Below are positions 22,139 through 33,600 of a stretch of 64,000 nt of DNA, one piece after another. The translations under genes and the position numbers were made by a program. Every line of letters begins with the position of its first letter. Positions within the stretch are counted from its first letter, which is position 1. The notes under the pieces were generated by a model. That model worked only from the letters and a program-made list of their open reading frames with translations. It made no database searches and was not told the origin of the DNA. Origin of the DNA: Episyrphus balteatus (lineage: Eukaryota; Arthropoda; Insecta; Diptera; Syrphidae); the NCBI RefSeq assembly GCF_945859705.1, contig NC_079136.1:7791501-7855500 (forward strand), written 5' to 3'.

Positions 22139-22740
22139 AGACTAGTACGCTGCTGATGCGAAACGAAATTTTCCATACAAAATTTCGTTTTGCTTTTCGT
22201 TTTACAGTACGCAGCTTTAGCGAAAAATTGGAAAGTTTTCACTCATTTGTCACTTACTTTTTACTATCCTGTGCATTTTTCTTGACTCCAAGACCACTGT
22301 TGACGGTTTTTCACTTGTAATTCATTTATTTCTTGCTTTAAAAATTATTTTCTGTTGATTTTTCTTGATTTTAAATTAATTTTGATTTTTTTTATTTTGA
22401 CTTTAGCCGTTTTTTATTATCCCACTTAATCCATATAGATCAACTACATGAGATCTTGCTTTTCATCAGGATCACGATTCGTGATCCTGATGAAAAGCAA
22501 GATCATGATTCGTGATCCTGATGAAAATAAAGATCACGATTCGTGATCCTGATGAAAAGCAAGATATCATGTAGTTGTTGTAATACGTGTTAATTAATGA
22601 TATATATGGTATATGGATCAAGTGCGATAATAAAAAACGGCTTTTAACAGAATACTCGATGATATTTTTTTGTTAGCATTTTCGTTGTCGACTTTGGAGA
22701 CTTGAAAATTTTTCGTTTCGCATTAGCAGCGTACTAGGCT
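22139..22740. mobile_element. Foldback element, family B, TTA TSD, with nested element
   Basis: Ends AGACTAGTACGCTGCTGATG and GCGTACTAGGCT, with TTA on both sides (22136-22138, 22741-22743). The body matches the inverted copies at 38277-43180 and 43184-43571. A different palindromic element is inserted at 22405-22642; the 43184 copy shows the uninterrupted sequence. Confidence 0.85.
22405..22642. mobile_element. Palindromic element, family C, nested
   Basis: Ends AGCCGTTTTTTATTATCCCA and GATAATAAAAAACGGCT. The core has three successive palindromes of the type ATCACGATTCGTGAT, each separated by CCTGATGAAAAGCAAGAT-like units. A second copy at 47229-49523 is split by a hAT element. The precise TSD was not resolved. 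Confidence 0.8.
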
Positions 22741-22743
22741 TTA

Positions 22744-23032
22744 ACAAAAAAAAAAAGCGGAGAAGATGAGGTTTGAAAAAAGCTCTCAAAGAAAAAAATA
22801 ATCAAGAATTTGTTTGACATGGTTGCATTGAAATGTTAATATTTCTCAAATGGATCCTGATAAGATTGTTGAACAAATATAAAATTAACAAAGTTTTTTT
22901 TCGAAAAAATAAAAATAAAAATAAAAATAAAAAAGTTTCCACGTTTGATTTTTAAAAAAATCGAAAAAAAATTCAATATGGCTACCTTCAAACGCTTATA
23001 AAACAAGAACGGCGCAACTAATCTTATGTTCT
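22744..23032. other. Repeat-derived AT-rich stretch
   Basis: Contains AAATAA-type tandem repeats (22905-22932). The segment from about 22830 to 23010 is similar, in inverted order, to 47020-47215 (GCTACCTTCAAACGCTTATA on this copy). No gene recognised. Confidence 0.6.
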
Positions 23033-23282
23033 TGCTGGATTTACATACGTCTGCATACAGAAAAGTAAAGAGGGATAGATATAATACGTACAATCCGTAC
23101 GTATGAAGGAGAGGCATTGATGAAGACGAACATGTTCGTCTTCGACATAATCTTCCTATAATCTGCATTTGTGAAGATGTCTGCATTTTCATCTACTCTC
23201 TCTATCCAACGTCTGTGAATCTTAAATACTGTGTCTCCTTTCAATGCAGATCTGGAAATGCAAAAGTATGTAAATCCACCAT
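23033..23282. repeat. TIR element, family D, copy 1
   Basis: Ends TGCTGGATTTACATACGT and GTATGTAAATCCACCA. Internally there are two strong palindromes, including a perfect 22-bp one centred on ACATGT within GAAGACGAACATGTTCGTCT. It is nearly identical to copy 2, 30 bp downstream. Confidence 0.82.
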
Positions 23283-23311
23283 TAATGGTCGCGGTCTTAA
23301 AATGAAGCTAA

Positions 23312-23560
23312 TGTTGGATTTACATACGTCTGCATGCAGAAAAGTAAAGGGGGATAGATACAATACGTACAATCCGTACGTATGAAAGAGAAGCATTGAT
23401 GAAGACGAACATGTTCGTCTTCGCCATAATCTTCCTATAATCTGCATTTGTGAAGATGTCTGCATTTTCATCTACCCTCTCTATCCAACATCTGTGGTTC
23501 TTAAATACTGTGTCTCCTTTCAATGCAGATCTGGAAATGCACACGTATGTAAATCCAGCA
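23312..23560. mobile_element. TIR element, family D, copy 2, TAA TSD
   Basis: 249 bp from TGTTGGATTTACATACGT to its inverse, flanked by TAA (23309-23311 and 23561-23563). It has the same internal palindromes as copy 1. The open frames seen on the reverse strand in both copies are by-products of the repeat. Confidence 0.85.
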
Positions 23561-23563
23561 TAA

Positions 23564-24636
23564 GAATATACAAATGATTTTTGGTTTTTTTTTGTTAAAA
23601 ACATTTTTTTTGAATCCAACATGAATGCAATGGCCACACGAATGGTTTTGGTTTTTTGTGAAAAAAAATTTTTTGAATCCATCATGGATGTAATGGCCAT
23701 CATTGTATATATATATTTCTATAGTTCTATCATGAAGTCGAATTTAGTATTAGTTCAAGTCACCACTATTTTCAGGTGGCGCTCAGTGTATTTATTTCAT
23801 ACAAATTACCACCAGAGTTCCTGAGATCATTTCACTTCATGATAGTACTATGAATTGAATTGAATTCTTCATTGAGACTTAAAATTCTATTACAAAGTGT
23901 GTTCTTATCTATATCTTAAGTACTACTGCGGCTATAATGTTTTGCCTGCTTTGACAATTTATTTGAAATGCCTCGTGGCTGCCTTTTATATATGGTTTGA
24001 CTACTCTTGCTCATGGGAGTATATTATTCGTTTGGATTGACGGAGGGTCATTTAACAATATATATATACATACATACAATAGACTACTACTAAAATAAAA
24101 GTAAATAACGAAGACAAACAGATGCCAGAAATGTATATTTGATGTCGTTTTGCAAGAGTTAGAGCGAGAGCGCACTAACAATATTTTTTACATTTAGAAA
24201 AAATTTACATTGTGTTTGATATTGAAAGTGTGACAATGGGATGGCATTTTACATAAAGTCGCTTTATAAATAATGTTTCAATTTCTCTTTTGAGATGTAT
24301 CTTTTATTATTTTTTTTCTATATCTTTTATTATGCGAACACATATAACATTCAGATTTGAATACATATAATGACTATAAATACTAACATGTAACATAATA
24401 TGAGTTGAGCATTTGGATACGACTTTTTTTTTTTTTTTTTAGTGTTTGTTCTTTTAGATTTTATTATTTATAATAAGAAATTATGAATTCTTAAAGAATA
24501 AACGTTTGTACCAAGGTATTATCACAGCAATTTAACATTTAATCAGTCTTTCATTCTGGCAATAAGTGATTAGAATAATACCAGGTATGATATATACTTA
24601 ACAATACGCTTAGACTAAATTAGGTACCCTGCAAAC
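23564..24636. other. AT-rich non-coding stretch
   Basis: Contains short repeated units with TTTTTGAATCCA and ATGGCCA (23600-23700), also found in inverted order at 46840-46950. No gene recognised. Confidence 0.5.
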
Positions 24637-24648
24637 CAAACCTCAGTA
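24637..24648. repeat. 12-bp TSD of the Penelope-like element, left copy
   Basis: CAAACCTCAGTA, repeated exactly at 27477-27488. Confidence 0.9.
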
Positions 24649-24870
24649 TTTTTATAATCTAGTTACACCTTATTATGACTTCATTTGAGTCGATACACAT
24701 TTGTTTAAATTTAATTTTACAAAAAAACACTACATTTAATGCAAAACGATATAAACAAACACGTAACTAACCTGAATGCATTTCAGAGCGTATGCACTCC
24801 ATCATCAGCAATCGCGACTAAGCTTAGTTGAGTTGCAAAAACATTGAAAGCGGTACTTTTCTCTTTTCTT

Positions 24871-27258
24871 TTAATTTTGTCTTTGGCACATTAGATTAAG
24901 TAGGCAAGACTCAATATTGCCGTTGTCTAAATTTAGTGCATTTGTGTCTTTTTGTATGTAAAACGATTCAAATGCATCCAATCGTCTGTGGTCATTTACT
25001 TGTTTGAGTAGGGTTAAATTTTCGATGTTTATGTTGTTATGTTCATCATTTAAAATGTGCGACGCAATCGCAGATTTTTGTGGCTGATTGAGACGGACAC
25101 AATTCATATGTTCTTTAAATCTTGTCTCTATGCTTCGTTTTGTTTGGCCATAATATATACGTTTGCAATCACCGCATTCAATCATGTAAATCCCTGACTT
25201 ACTCAATGTTGTTGTTTTGTCTTTTGTAGAACCAAGTAAATTCACTAATTTTTTGTCATTTTTATAGACCACATCCATTTCATGGTTATTAAAAACTTGT
25301 TTTAATTTATTTGTTATGGAAGGTTCAAAGGGCAACGCTACTCTTTTATTTTTATTTTTAACTACTTGTGAGAAAAAGGTTGTCATGTTGAAGTTTTTCA
25401 CTTTTCGCGTATGTTTATAGATTAGTTTATCAATCATTTGTTCACTGAAACCATTTACACACGCAGTTGTTTTTATATACTCGTATTCTTTTTTATAATT
25501 GGAGATTGAAAGGGGTAAACGGCATAATCTATGAACCATAGAGTGATACGCGGCTAACTTATGTTGTAATGGGCAAAAAGAATCACTAGTAATAGTTCTC
25601 ATAGTGCTTGTTGGCTTGTGAAATACACCAAATTCAACTTTATCATTTTTATATTGCACTTCTAAATCGAGAAACGCGATTTTTCTTTCCACTTCAACTT
25701 CATAAGTGAAATTTATTGTTTTAAATTGGTTATTTAAAATTTCCAACGTTTTTTCTATATCGTCTTTATGCACTACGGAAAACACATCATCAACGTAGCG
25801 ATGCCAAACTCGCGGAAGAAGGTTTCTTTCTTTTAAACTAATTTCAAAAGCCGACATGAAAAGTTCAGATATAAGAGGGCTGAGCGGGTTACCCATATTT
25901 GTGCCAAACTCTACACTAAATATTTTTTGCCGGAATTGAAAAAAGTTTTGCTTCATGCAAAGTTTTGCTGTTTCAAAATAAACTTCTTTTTTCTCACTTT
26001 CGATTTCAATTTTATTTAAATATTTTTTAAATTCATCTAACGCGATGTTCACCGGGATATTAGGAAATAATGATGACACGTCAAAGCTAACCATTATTTC
26101 CTCTTTTTGCAACACTAAATCTTTGATTTTATCCACAAACTCAAATGAGTTTTTTACTGACAAGCTTTCCAATTTCGGTAATTTTTTCACTTCATTAACT
26201 AACCATTTAGCCAATTCATAAGTTGGAGCATTAATGTTGGAGACGATTGGACGCATCTTTTTTCCTTGTTTATGTGTTTTTGGTAGCGCATACATTTTAG
26301 GCAAACTTGGGTTCGAAACAATCAATGATCTACTTAAACGAATACTAAAAACACTTCGAATTTTTTGTCGTAAGGAATCAACTTCTCTTATCATTCCTTT
26401 AATTGGATTTTTTTGTATTTCTTTATACCCACACTCGGAGATCAATTGAAAAACACGTTGTTCATAATCTATTTTATCTAAAATGACAACTTGATTACTT
26501 TTATCCGCTTTAATATAAACTACATCTTTTTTTCTTAATTTTTCCACCGTTTGCTTTTGTAATTTTGCTGTTTCCGATTTTTGGATTGAGTTGACATTAG
26601 CATTTATTACACTGGAAGCAGTACGGCGAATATCATTTTGAGTTGACGGAACTTTATACTTTAATATTGTTTCAATATCAACAACCACGTCTAAAATTTC
26701 ACTTTTGTATGGAGTTGGTGTAAATTTTAGGCCTTTAATTAACAAATTCAACTCTTCGTCACTAAAATTCTCGTTGGATTCGTTGACAATGAAATCTTGA
26801 ATGAATTTTGGTTCTGATTTAACGCACAGAGTTTTTTCAATTAAATGATTTAGTTTTTTATTTAACGTGTATTTTTTCCTTTTTACCTCATTTTCTTTTC
26901 TCACCATAACCGCTCTATCAAAACTCAGCCACTTCTCAAACTCATTTTCGTTTAAATTGCTTGTAATTTCAAGATGCAAATTATATAAATTTAATTCACA
27001 ATCCGCTAACTCTTTGTATTTGTGTTTCACTTCCAAATTAAGCCACATATTTTCTGCTTTTTTAATTACACTTTTAGATCTATAATTTTCTACCGCAGCA
27101 CTGATTTTTATAAATTTTGGATGCACTTTATGTCTTTTACATGCCCGAAGAAAAGAAATGTCTTCAATTATTGTCGCGACTTTTAATTTTAGTCGAGAGT
27201 AAGTGTTCAACTTTGATTTGGTTGTCACATTTAATAACGGTTCGACGTTGAACGGCAT
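24871..27258 (-). CDS. Penelope-like reverse transcriptase with C-terminal GIY-YIG endonuclease
   Basis: 795 codons from ATG 27258 (MPFNVEPLLN); a longer reading starts only from TTG. The N-terminal 300 residues are Lys-rich, with the KADKSNQVVILDK motif common in Penelope-like elements. RT motifs, approximate residue numbers: PKMYALPKTHKQGKKMRPIV (about 310), FDVSSLFPNIPV (about 395), GNPLSPLISELFM, then the catalytic RYVDDVFSVV (about 487), then IAFLDLEVQ. The endonuclease follows: GIYMIECGDCKRIYYGQT (GIY at about 688, YYG at about 700), RFKEHM and ASHILNDEHN. This domain combination defines canonical Penelope-like elements, which prime reverse transcription at a nicked target. No stop or frameshift is present. 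Confidence 0.95.
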   Translation of the reverse strand: MPFNVEPLLNVTTKSKLNTYSRLKLKVATIIEDISFLRACKRHKVHPKFIKISAAVENYRSKSVIKKAENMWLNLEVKHKYKELADCELNLYNLHLEITSNLNENEFEKWLSFDRAVMVRKENEVKRKKYTLNKKLNHLIEKTLCVKSEPKFIQDFIVNESNENFSDEELNLLIKGLKFTPTPYKSEILDVVVDIETILKYKVPSTQNDIRRTASSVINANVNSIQKSETAKLQKQTVEKLRKKDVVYIKADKSNQVVILDKIDYEQRVFQLISECGYKEIQKNPIKGMIREVDSLRQKIRSVFSIRLSRSLIVSNPSLPKMYALPKTHKQGKKMRPIVSNINAPTYELAKWLVNEVKKLPKLESLSVKNSFEFVDKIKDLVLQKEEIMVSFDVSSLFPNIPVNIALDEFKKYLNKIEIESEKKEVYFETAKLCMKQNFFQFRQKIFSVEFGTNMGNPLSPLISELFMSAFEISLKERNLLPRVWHRYVDDVFSVVHKDDIEKTLEILNNQFKTINFTYEVEVERKIAFLDLEVQYKNDKVEFGVFHKPTSTMRTITSDSFCPLQHKLAAYHSMVHRLCRLPLSISNYKKEYEYIKTTACVNGFSEQMIDKLIYKHTRKVKNFNMTTFFSQVVKNKNKRVALPFEPSITNKLKQVFNNHEMDVVYKNDKKLVNLLGSTKDKTTTLSKSGIYMIECGDCKRIYYGQTKRSIETRFKEHMNCVRLNQPQKSAIASHILNDEHNNINIENLTLLKQVNDHRRLDAFESFYIQKDTNALNLDNGNIESCLLNLMCQRQN

Positions 27259-27276
27259 GAAGTCCAATAAATTGTA

Positions 27277-27476
27277 TTTTTATAATCTAGTTACACCTTA
27301 TTATGACTTCATTTGAGTCGATACACATTTGTTTAAATTTAATTTTACAAAAAAACAAAAAATTAAATTTAAACAAATGTGTATCGACTCAAATGAAGTC
27401 ATAATAAGGTGTAACGTAACTAGATTATAAAAATACAATTTATTGGACTTCATGCCGTTCAACGTCGAACCGTTAT
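27277..27476. repeat. Right terminal repeat and inverted tail of the Penelope-like element
   Basis: 27277-27356 repeats the left end directly. 27357-27476 is the inverse of the same sequence plus the element start, ending just before the right TSD. Such inverted 5' extensions are usual in Penelope insertions. Confidence 0.88.
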
Positions 27477-27488
27477 CAAACCTCAGTA

Positions 27489-28174
27489 GTTTAGGGGAAA
27501 TTACAACCACCAACAAAGTCTATACTTTGTAGGTGTATGTGTTTCCTTATTTACCAAAATCTCTCCCCTCAAAATATTGTAGTTTTGTTTCTCCTAAAAA
27601 AATAAACTCTTTGGTAAATGGGAGGAAAAGAGAGCGATGTATGCAATGCACAAAGTTTTGTCTCTTTTGTAATGGCGGCGCGCCATTGATTTGACTTTTC
27701 CTGCATTTTATATTTTCTAGTGAAACCTTGATAGCCGCAGCAACATATTCGTTAAGAAAAAAAACATTTCTGTGCTCCATTTGATAGTACTTATAAGTAC
27801 TGTCCACCAGTGCAAACAAAGGATATGTGTTAAATCAAAAGTAGTCTTAAAATACTTAGAGAGAAAAAGTGATTAGCCACGATTTTGGCCCAATGTGGCC
27901 TTGGCATAAAACAAGGGAGTGGATGTTAATGAAGAATCCAGGTTTAGAGAAAGAATACCGAGTGGAGATAAGTAACTGGTGCTATCCCACTAGGACCCCG
28001 ACTGAGACTCGACGACTTGATTAATCAGGTCGTTTTCTACTAGTTCAAGATTATTAATTGCTTTTTTCATGAGAGAGAGGTTATAGCTCAACAGCGGGAT
28101 GGTACTATGGAAATATATATACAATGATGGCCACACCACTACGGAGTTAAAAAAGAAAAGATGAGCACGGCACA
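27489..28174. other. Non-coding stretch
   Basis: No exon or complete repeat recognised. Short reverse-strand frames lack domains. Confidence 0.5.
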
Positions 28175-28268
28175 TTTTTGACAGACAGCTGCACAGCTGT
28201 CGGATTTCAAAAATCCCGATGTCGTTTTTTTGCACAAAATCTATATAAATAAACAAAAAAACACACAT
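28175..28268. repeat. Partial R1 repeat, inverted orientation
   Basis: TTTTTGACAGACAGCTG, CCGATGTCGTTTTTTTGCAC and CAAAAAAACACAC match 21592-21713. Confidence 0.75.
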
Positions 28269-28402
28269 AATATTCCATTTAATTCTTATTCTTATTATAC
28301 TCTATTCAATAATTATTTTATAGGGTTTTTTTCAGGTAGAAAAATATATCAGAGGCGTCCACATTTCAATATTTATTTATTTTTTGTGCATAGCCCTGTT
28401 CC

Positions 28403-28531
28403 ATTGGAGGTGGTATTTTACTCATGAGTAGATCTAGTACTACAATTAACACCATGATCTTCTACTCGAGAAGATGGGAATGTGTAGTTGTTGTACTAGA
28501 TTTCTACTCATAAGTAGTCTACCACCTCCAA
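28403..28531. repeat. Foldback element with GGAGGTGGTA ends
   Basis: ATTGGAGGTGGTATTTTACT on the left is inverted at the right (AGTAGTCTACCACCTCCAA), with inner ACTCATGAGTAGATCTAGTA and its complement. A diverged relative lies at 54075-54180. Confidence 0.75.
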
Positions 28532-30605
28532 AGAAACGCGACTAATACCATCTTGACGCTGGCTTTAAATCGATGAACAGGTGATGGATTGCTGTTCCTT
28601 TTTTTTTCATCTGAAAAGAAATGTTAGTGTCCATCGTCGGCATTTACTGGTGCAGTGTCTGCCTTTGGGCGGAGCAGGTTTCGTCAAAGCCATTGCAGAA
28701 GTGATTTCTCTAAATTTCCAGCATTTCACACTTGGTGCGGACACTAAAATATACTTTTCTATAGGTTTTTGATGTGCTGAACTCGAATCCAAAGTCAGAA
28801 ATAATCTATCAGCTCCCGTTTTTCAAATATTACCGTTAGAAAGTTAAAAAAAAAATCGTTTTTGACTTATTTTGATGTTAACAAGATTTTCCCCACTTGA
28901 AAAAAAATAAAATTTTCTGAAGGTTTTTGGTGTGCTGAACTCGAATCTGAAGTTTAAAATATCGTATCAGCTCCTGTTTTTGAAATATTACCGTCAGAAA
29001 ATGCAAAAAAACGTTTTTTCCACTTTCTATTTTCGTTCTTTCAAGACCTGTTTAATGAGATTTTCGGTTGGTACAAAAATCAATTTATTTTTTTATTTAG
29101 ATCTATCTAAAACTGATTTTTACAATTTTTGCCTTCGTTTGGCCAAAAAAATTGATTTATTTTTTGATCTTAGATCAATTTTCCAGATCTGGATTTTTCG
29201 GCAAATTTACCCCTCTTTTACTAAAACCACTACCCTTTATTATTGGTATCCATCTGTTTAGCAAGTCTTTATTTGATAATAAATTTGTTTCGGTTAATTT
29301 TGAGTGAAATAATTTATTTGTCCAGCTCATCTTCGGATACAAAAAATCTACGGTAGAATCAATATTTGACAACTGCCTCGTTGACACACATCAATACTAT
29401 AGCAAATAAAAATGAATCTGAAAACGTATTCGTTTCGTAACGAAAAAAAACAATTTATGGATTAAAATATAAATTTACCAAAGTGCCGGGCTACACGGTG
29501 ATTTTTCAATCGCCTAACCAGTCAGGTTGTAGGCAAGAGGGGTGAGGATTTTCCTCTTTTTGACGTTTGTTCCTAGAAAATGTGAATCGGAACGTGATTG
29601 GGCACAACACTGTGTAGCCAGGCCCAAACGAAAACCCCATAAATCTTTGCATTATCTTTTTTATTGCCCGAGATATCTTAAAATGATGTAAGTGTTTTTG
29701 GCTTATTTATCAAAAGCAAAATACAATAAGCCAAAAAACTGACAATATGTCAAACAATAAAAAAGATATCGTAAAGATTTAAAAAGAGCTTGAAAGAAGG
29801 AAAATAGTTCTTAAAGAAACCGTTATAATTTATATTGAAAAAAAGTGTGTTCACATATAAGCATAACATCAAAAGTAGAGTTTTTGCATCTCCTAACGGA
29901 TAGGATATTTCTGACTTCAGATTCGAGTTCAGCACATCAAAAACCTACGCAAAAGTATATCTTAGTCTCGGCCCCAAAAACCTCTTTCGAAATTAATTAA
30001 ACATAAGCGACTTAGCACCACTGAAAGGAGTCTGATGATCGGGTTGGTCCCCGTGAAATAGCTATAACTTTAGCCTATGAACTTGCTGGTAAGACACACA
30101 AGCTGTTGTTGTTCATTCAAAACCTTCAAGGAATGACCACACCGGAAAGCTGTTGCGGTACGCGTAATTGTATGCAAAAAAGATTCAAACCGGAACGTCA
30201 AGGTTTAGCTGTGGCTATGAACTTCCCATAGCACTTACATATGTTTTACAAAGTTTTTGGGCCTTCCCCTTGTTCGTCATCAGAAAATCAGGTTGGGGAC
30301 ACCTAGCGTTTCGGAGTAACTGCCCAACCAGAAGAAAAAAAAATTATGAAACGATGATATCCTTTAGATATGCATAGATTTACTGTTAATAATGTTGACT
30401 CTCCGATCTATGCTGAATTTGAAGCATACTGCCAAACAACCCTTAGAAGTTAATCAATTTCAAATTAAAATGCAAACTTATTTACGTACACAAATTTTGT
30501 TCTTTTACTACTTTGTTCTAATCCCTAAGCTAACAAACTTACAATTTTATATTCGATTAAAAATAACTTTTGTTCACAACTTCTGTTTAGGAATTACTAG
30601 CCACT
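28532..30605. other. Intergenic repeat-derived region
   Basis: Three copies of a GATGTGCTGAACTCGAATC-type unit occur, at about 28765-28800 and 28920-28990 (direct) and 29905-29950 (inverted). A short element at about 29487-29625 has ends GGGCTACACGGTG and CACTGTGTAGCCAGGCCC. A remnant of family A is near 30130-30205 (GACCACACCGGAAAG). No gene was found. Confidence 0.55.
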
Positions 30606-33600
30606 CTATAGCTCAGTGTGTTTAAATATTTGTCCTTCAATGTTCTCTTGAATTTTTTCAACTTTTCTAGTTTGCTTCTTAATATGTTCTTCCATCTCTT
30701 CGAAACGATCATTATTTTTATCTTGATGTTTTTCATTCTAAAAAAAAAAATAATGAATGAGAAAACGTTACCATTACTGAAAACTTTTGTCTTTACCTTG
30801 TATTTGTGCTTTTGTAAAGCATGCTCAGCATGCAAATGCCTCAATTTAAGGAGCCTGCTCTCAAAATGATGCAACTCACTTTTGATTGATGCTAATTCTG
30901 TTTCGGAAAAATTACTAGACAAGGCAACCCGCCAAAGTCCTTGTACCTTTGGTTCAATGAAATCTTGACTGTGTGGGCCTTTTGATACCATACGTTCCAA
31001 GCGATCATAATGATCCTTAATACCACGATGACGTTCACGCAATTGATTGATATTATCGTGGAAGACATTTGTCTCCATGGCTGGTGTTCGGATTTCATTG
31101 TCGTTGTCGCCAGGAATGATGTTAAAGGCTTCAAGTTCTTCATCGATTGCATCTGTGAGAAATTACACAAAATTATTATTTTAGTATAAATTTTGTATTT
31201 TTGTATTATTTTTTTTGCAAATTACTTTCATGTACTTCTGCCTTTGATGGAACAGATCCTACATTCTCCAACAAACTGTAGTACAAATCTACTTTATCTT
31301 GATGGTGAAGGAATTCTTCCTTAAGGGATTTTAATTCTTCGTTTGAGAATCCAGAAACTTCGGCTTTTTCCCATAGTTTGTTGAGTTTTTTGTCTTTAAA
31401 CATGCTCCTGTTCATATGATCGTCTGAGTCATGATATTTCTTTAAACAAAATTAAAAGAAAATTAAGATTAAATACTGATTGATCTGTTTGTTTATTAAA
31501 AAAAGCAACATTTTATTCTAACCCCATTGGGTAGGTCTTGCGATGCGAGATTGAGGTTTTTACAGTAACTTCAACAATGACAGGCTTTCCGAAACACGAC
31601 CACTCAATGTAAAAATGTCGGAAATGAAGTAGGATATAGAGATAAGCTAAATCTCAGACTCTCTTTCTGTCTACTTTACCACTGCAGCGCGTCCTAAGCG
31701 ATATGTTTGCGGGGAAAGAGGATTTCCCCGGCTGTCAAGCGATCTTTAAATTACTGGACTCGTGTTTCTAGAAACTCATAGCCAGAAAATTTAACATCAT
31801 ATCTCATGAATATGGCACTATTTTTTTGGATGCCATGACATAGACATTTCAGGAAACTACAAAGTCGACAAACTCGCCACAAAAGGAACTAGTCACGAAT
31901 CTCACCTAGATAGGTGAACATTTGTGAACCTATTGCAACATTCAAACTAATATTAAGCCAAGAACCCACGAAGAGAACGAACAATAGGAAAGAAGAATCA
32001 AAACTTGATCTGGGCTAGACTTAATCTGAAAAGTCCTTAATATTTGCTTTCTCCCAGAAGATTGCATAATAACTCTAAAAATTGAAGCTGTACGGATGAA
32101 GAGGAGGTGTTCCAAAGGTGTAGGTCAAAGTAGTTACAATCTTGACTTTTGTCTGATTTCTCACCCTGAAAAATATAGCAGCGTTGTTCTTGCACCCTTA
32201 GGTACGTGAGACCTTTGCATAATTTCTCAACTCAGCACAAACCCATAGGCATAAGTCTACTTGTAAGGTAAGGTTTTCCATGAAACAAATACGTTTTCGC
32301 ATACGTAAAGTCGCAAAAGTAATAAAATATTTCGAAATGCATAAACTTAATTTTCTAAACGTATAAATATATATATATAGTTACCTTCATCATATTTATT
32401 ATTGGCTTTACGTGTTGTTATTCTGGCATTTCAATCCTTGCAATTCAATTTAAGAAGCCATTTTTGTTGCTTAAAAATATTGATGATGATTATCATTTCT
32501 AATACCCACGATTAACCTTGTCAATAAATTTCTGCTCAGATTTATAGGTTTACTAACGCCATAAACAATATACATCTCTTTTATAGATCCTCCAATATTA
32601 TCAGTTTTATCTTTTGACTCAAAACTAGTTTAAGTTTATAGAGAACTCAATGATTTGGTATTGATAGAATGATCATTAGAATTAGAATCAATCTCAAACT
32701 CTACATTGACATTGCCAGCATATACAAGAGCAGTAGGTATAGCATCATTGTCACCATCGCCCACTATCGCATCACCATCATAATTTACAACAACATAAAC
32801 AGTAGCATCAATCACAGCAACAGCTCTATCAACAGCAGAAGTCTAAACATCAATGACAATTACAGCAGGAAATATATCAAAAGTATTATCTTCGCTAAAT
32901 TCAAAAGCATAAGTTTTTTTTTTTATTATGACTTAACTTTTGTTGATCATCGCAAACATTTGTATTTAACATAGTGGATTTTTCACTCGTGACTTTTTGT
33001 GATCAAACGCGATCAGTAAGTGGATTGCAACGTGTATTTTTAGTAATGCCTGTTGATCGCAATATTGAACACAACGAACATTGTTTTTTTTTTTTCTTCA
33101 GATTTTAGTTAAGTCTTTACTATAATTAATATATTCAGGGTGAAATTTAAATTAAGTCAGGAAATACAATTAGTGGAAGATAATTGCATACGACAAGTAC
33201 TAGGTACGTTTATCTATGAAGAGCAAGAACAGAGCACGTATGTACAATCCGAAAACAACTACAAGACTGGGGCCCTACTATGTAACTTTTTGCTACTTTC
33301 GCATCTGTTCGAAAGTTAATTTCAATTGTACTTCCTAGTCAAACTGCGTATCTTAAATGAATAATACCAATCTAAATCTTCCAAATAATACCCAATAAAA
33401 GATTTAAAATGACTGGAGCTGTATAATTTTCATTTTTTTGCGAACTCGAACATATTTGTTGCAGAATCGAACTACATTGTTGGGCCTCTGAGTTTTAAGA
33501 GAGGTTGACAAATCGTCGGTCAAAAGAAAAAATTCACAAACTACATAAGATTTAGATAGCTGTTAATGAGTTTTTCCTTTGAATTCACAACTCACTAATA

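Larger units (their letters stand above)
24649..27476 (-). mobile_element. Full-length Penelope-like retroelement
   Basis: 2828 bp bounded by a perfect 12-bp TSD. About 80 bp at the left end (24649-24727, TTTTTATAATCTAGTTACAC onward) is repeated in direct orientation at 27277-27356, as in the pLTR arrangement of Penelope elements. It is followed by an inverted copy (27357-27476) that also includes the first codons of the ORF in reverse. The single ORF is uninterrupted. The perfect TSD and open ORF point to a recent insertion. Confidence 0.93.

Noticed and set aside
22440..22560. Regularly repeated palindromes with linkers that recall a CRISPR array
   Set aside because: Eukaryotic context, linkers nearly identical rather than unique, and the array is enclosed in inverted element ends.
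22836..23703. Reverse-strand frames with repeated WIERVDENADIFTNADYRKIM readings, possible duplicated gene
   Set aside because: Both copies coincide with a TIR element that has its own TSD; the frames cross the inverted ends and internal palindromes, with no start or splice support.
32669..32974. 101-codon Ile/Ser/Asn-rich frame in RAP intron 2
   Set aside because: Low-complexity reading of AT-rich repeats, no domain, lies inside a confirmed intron on the other strand.
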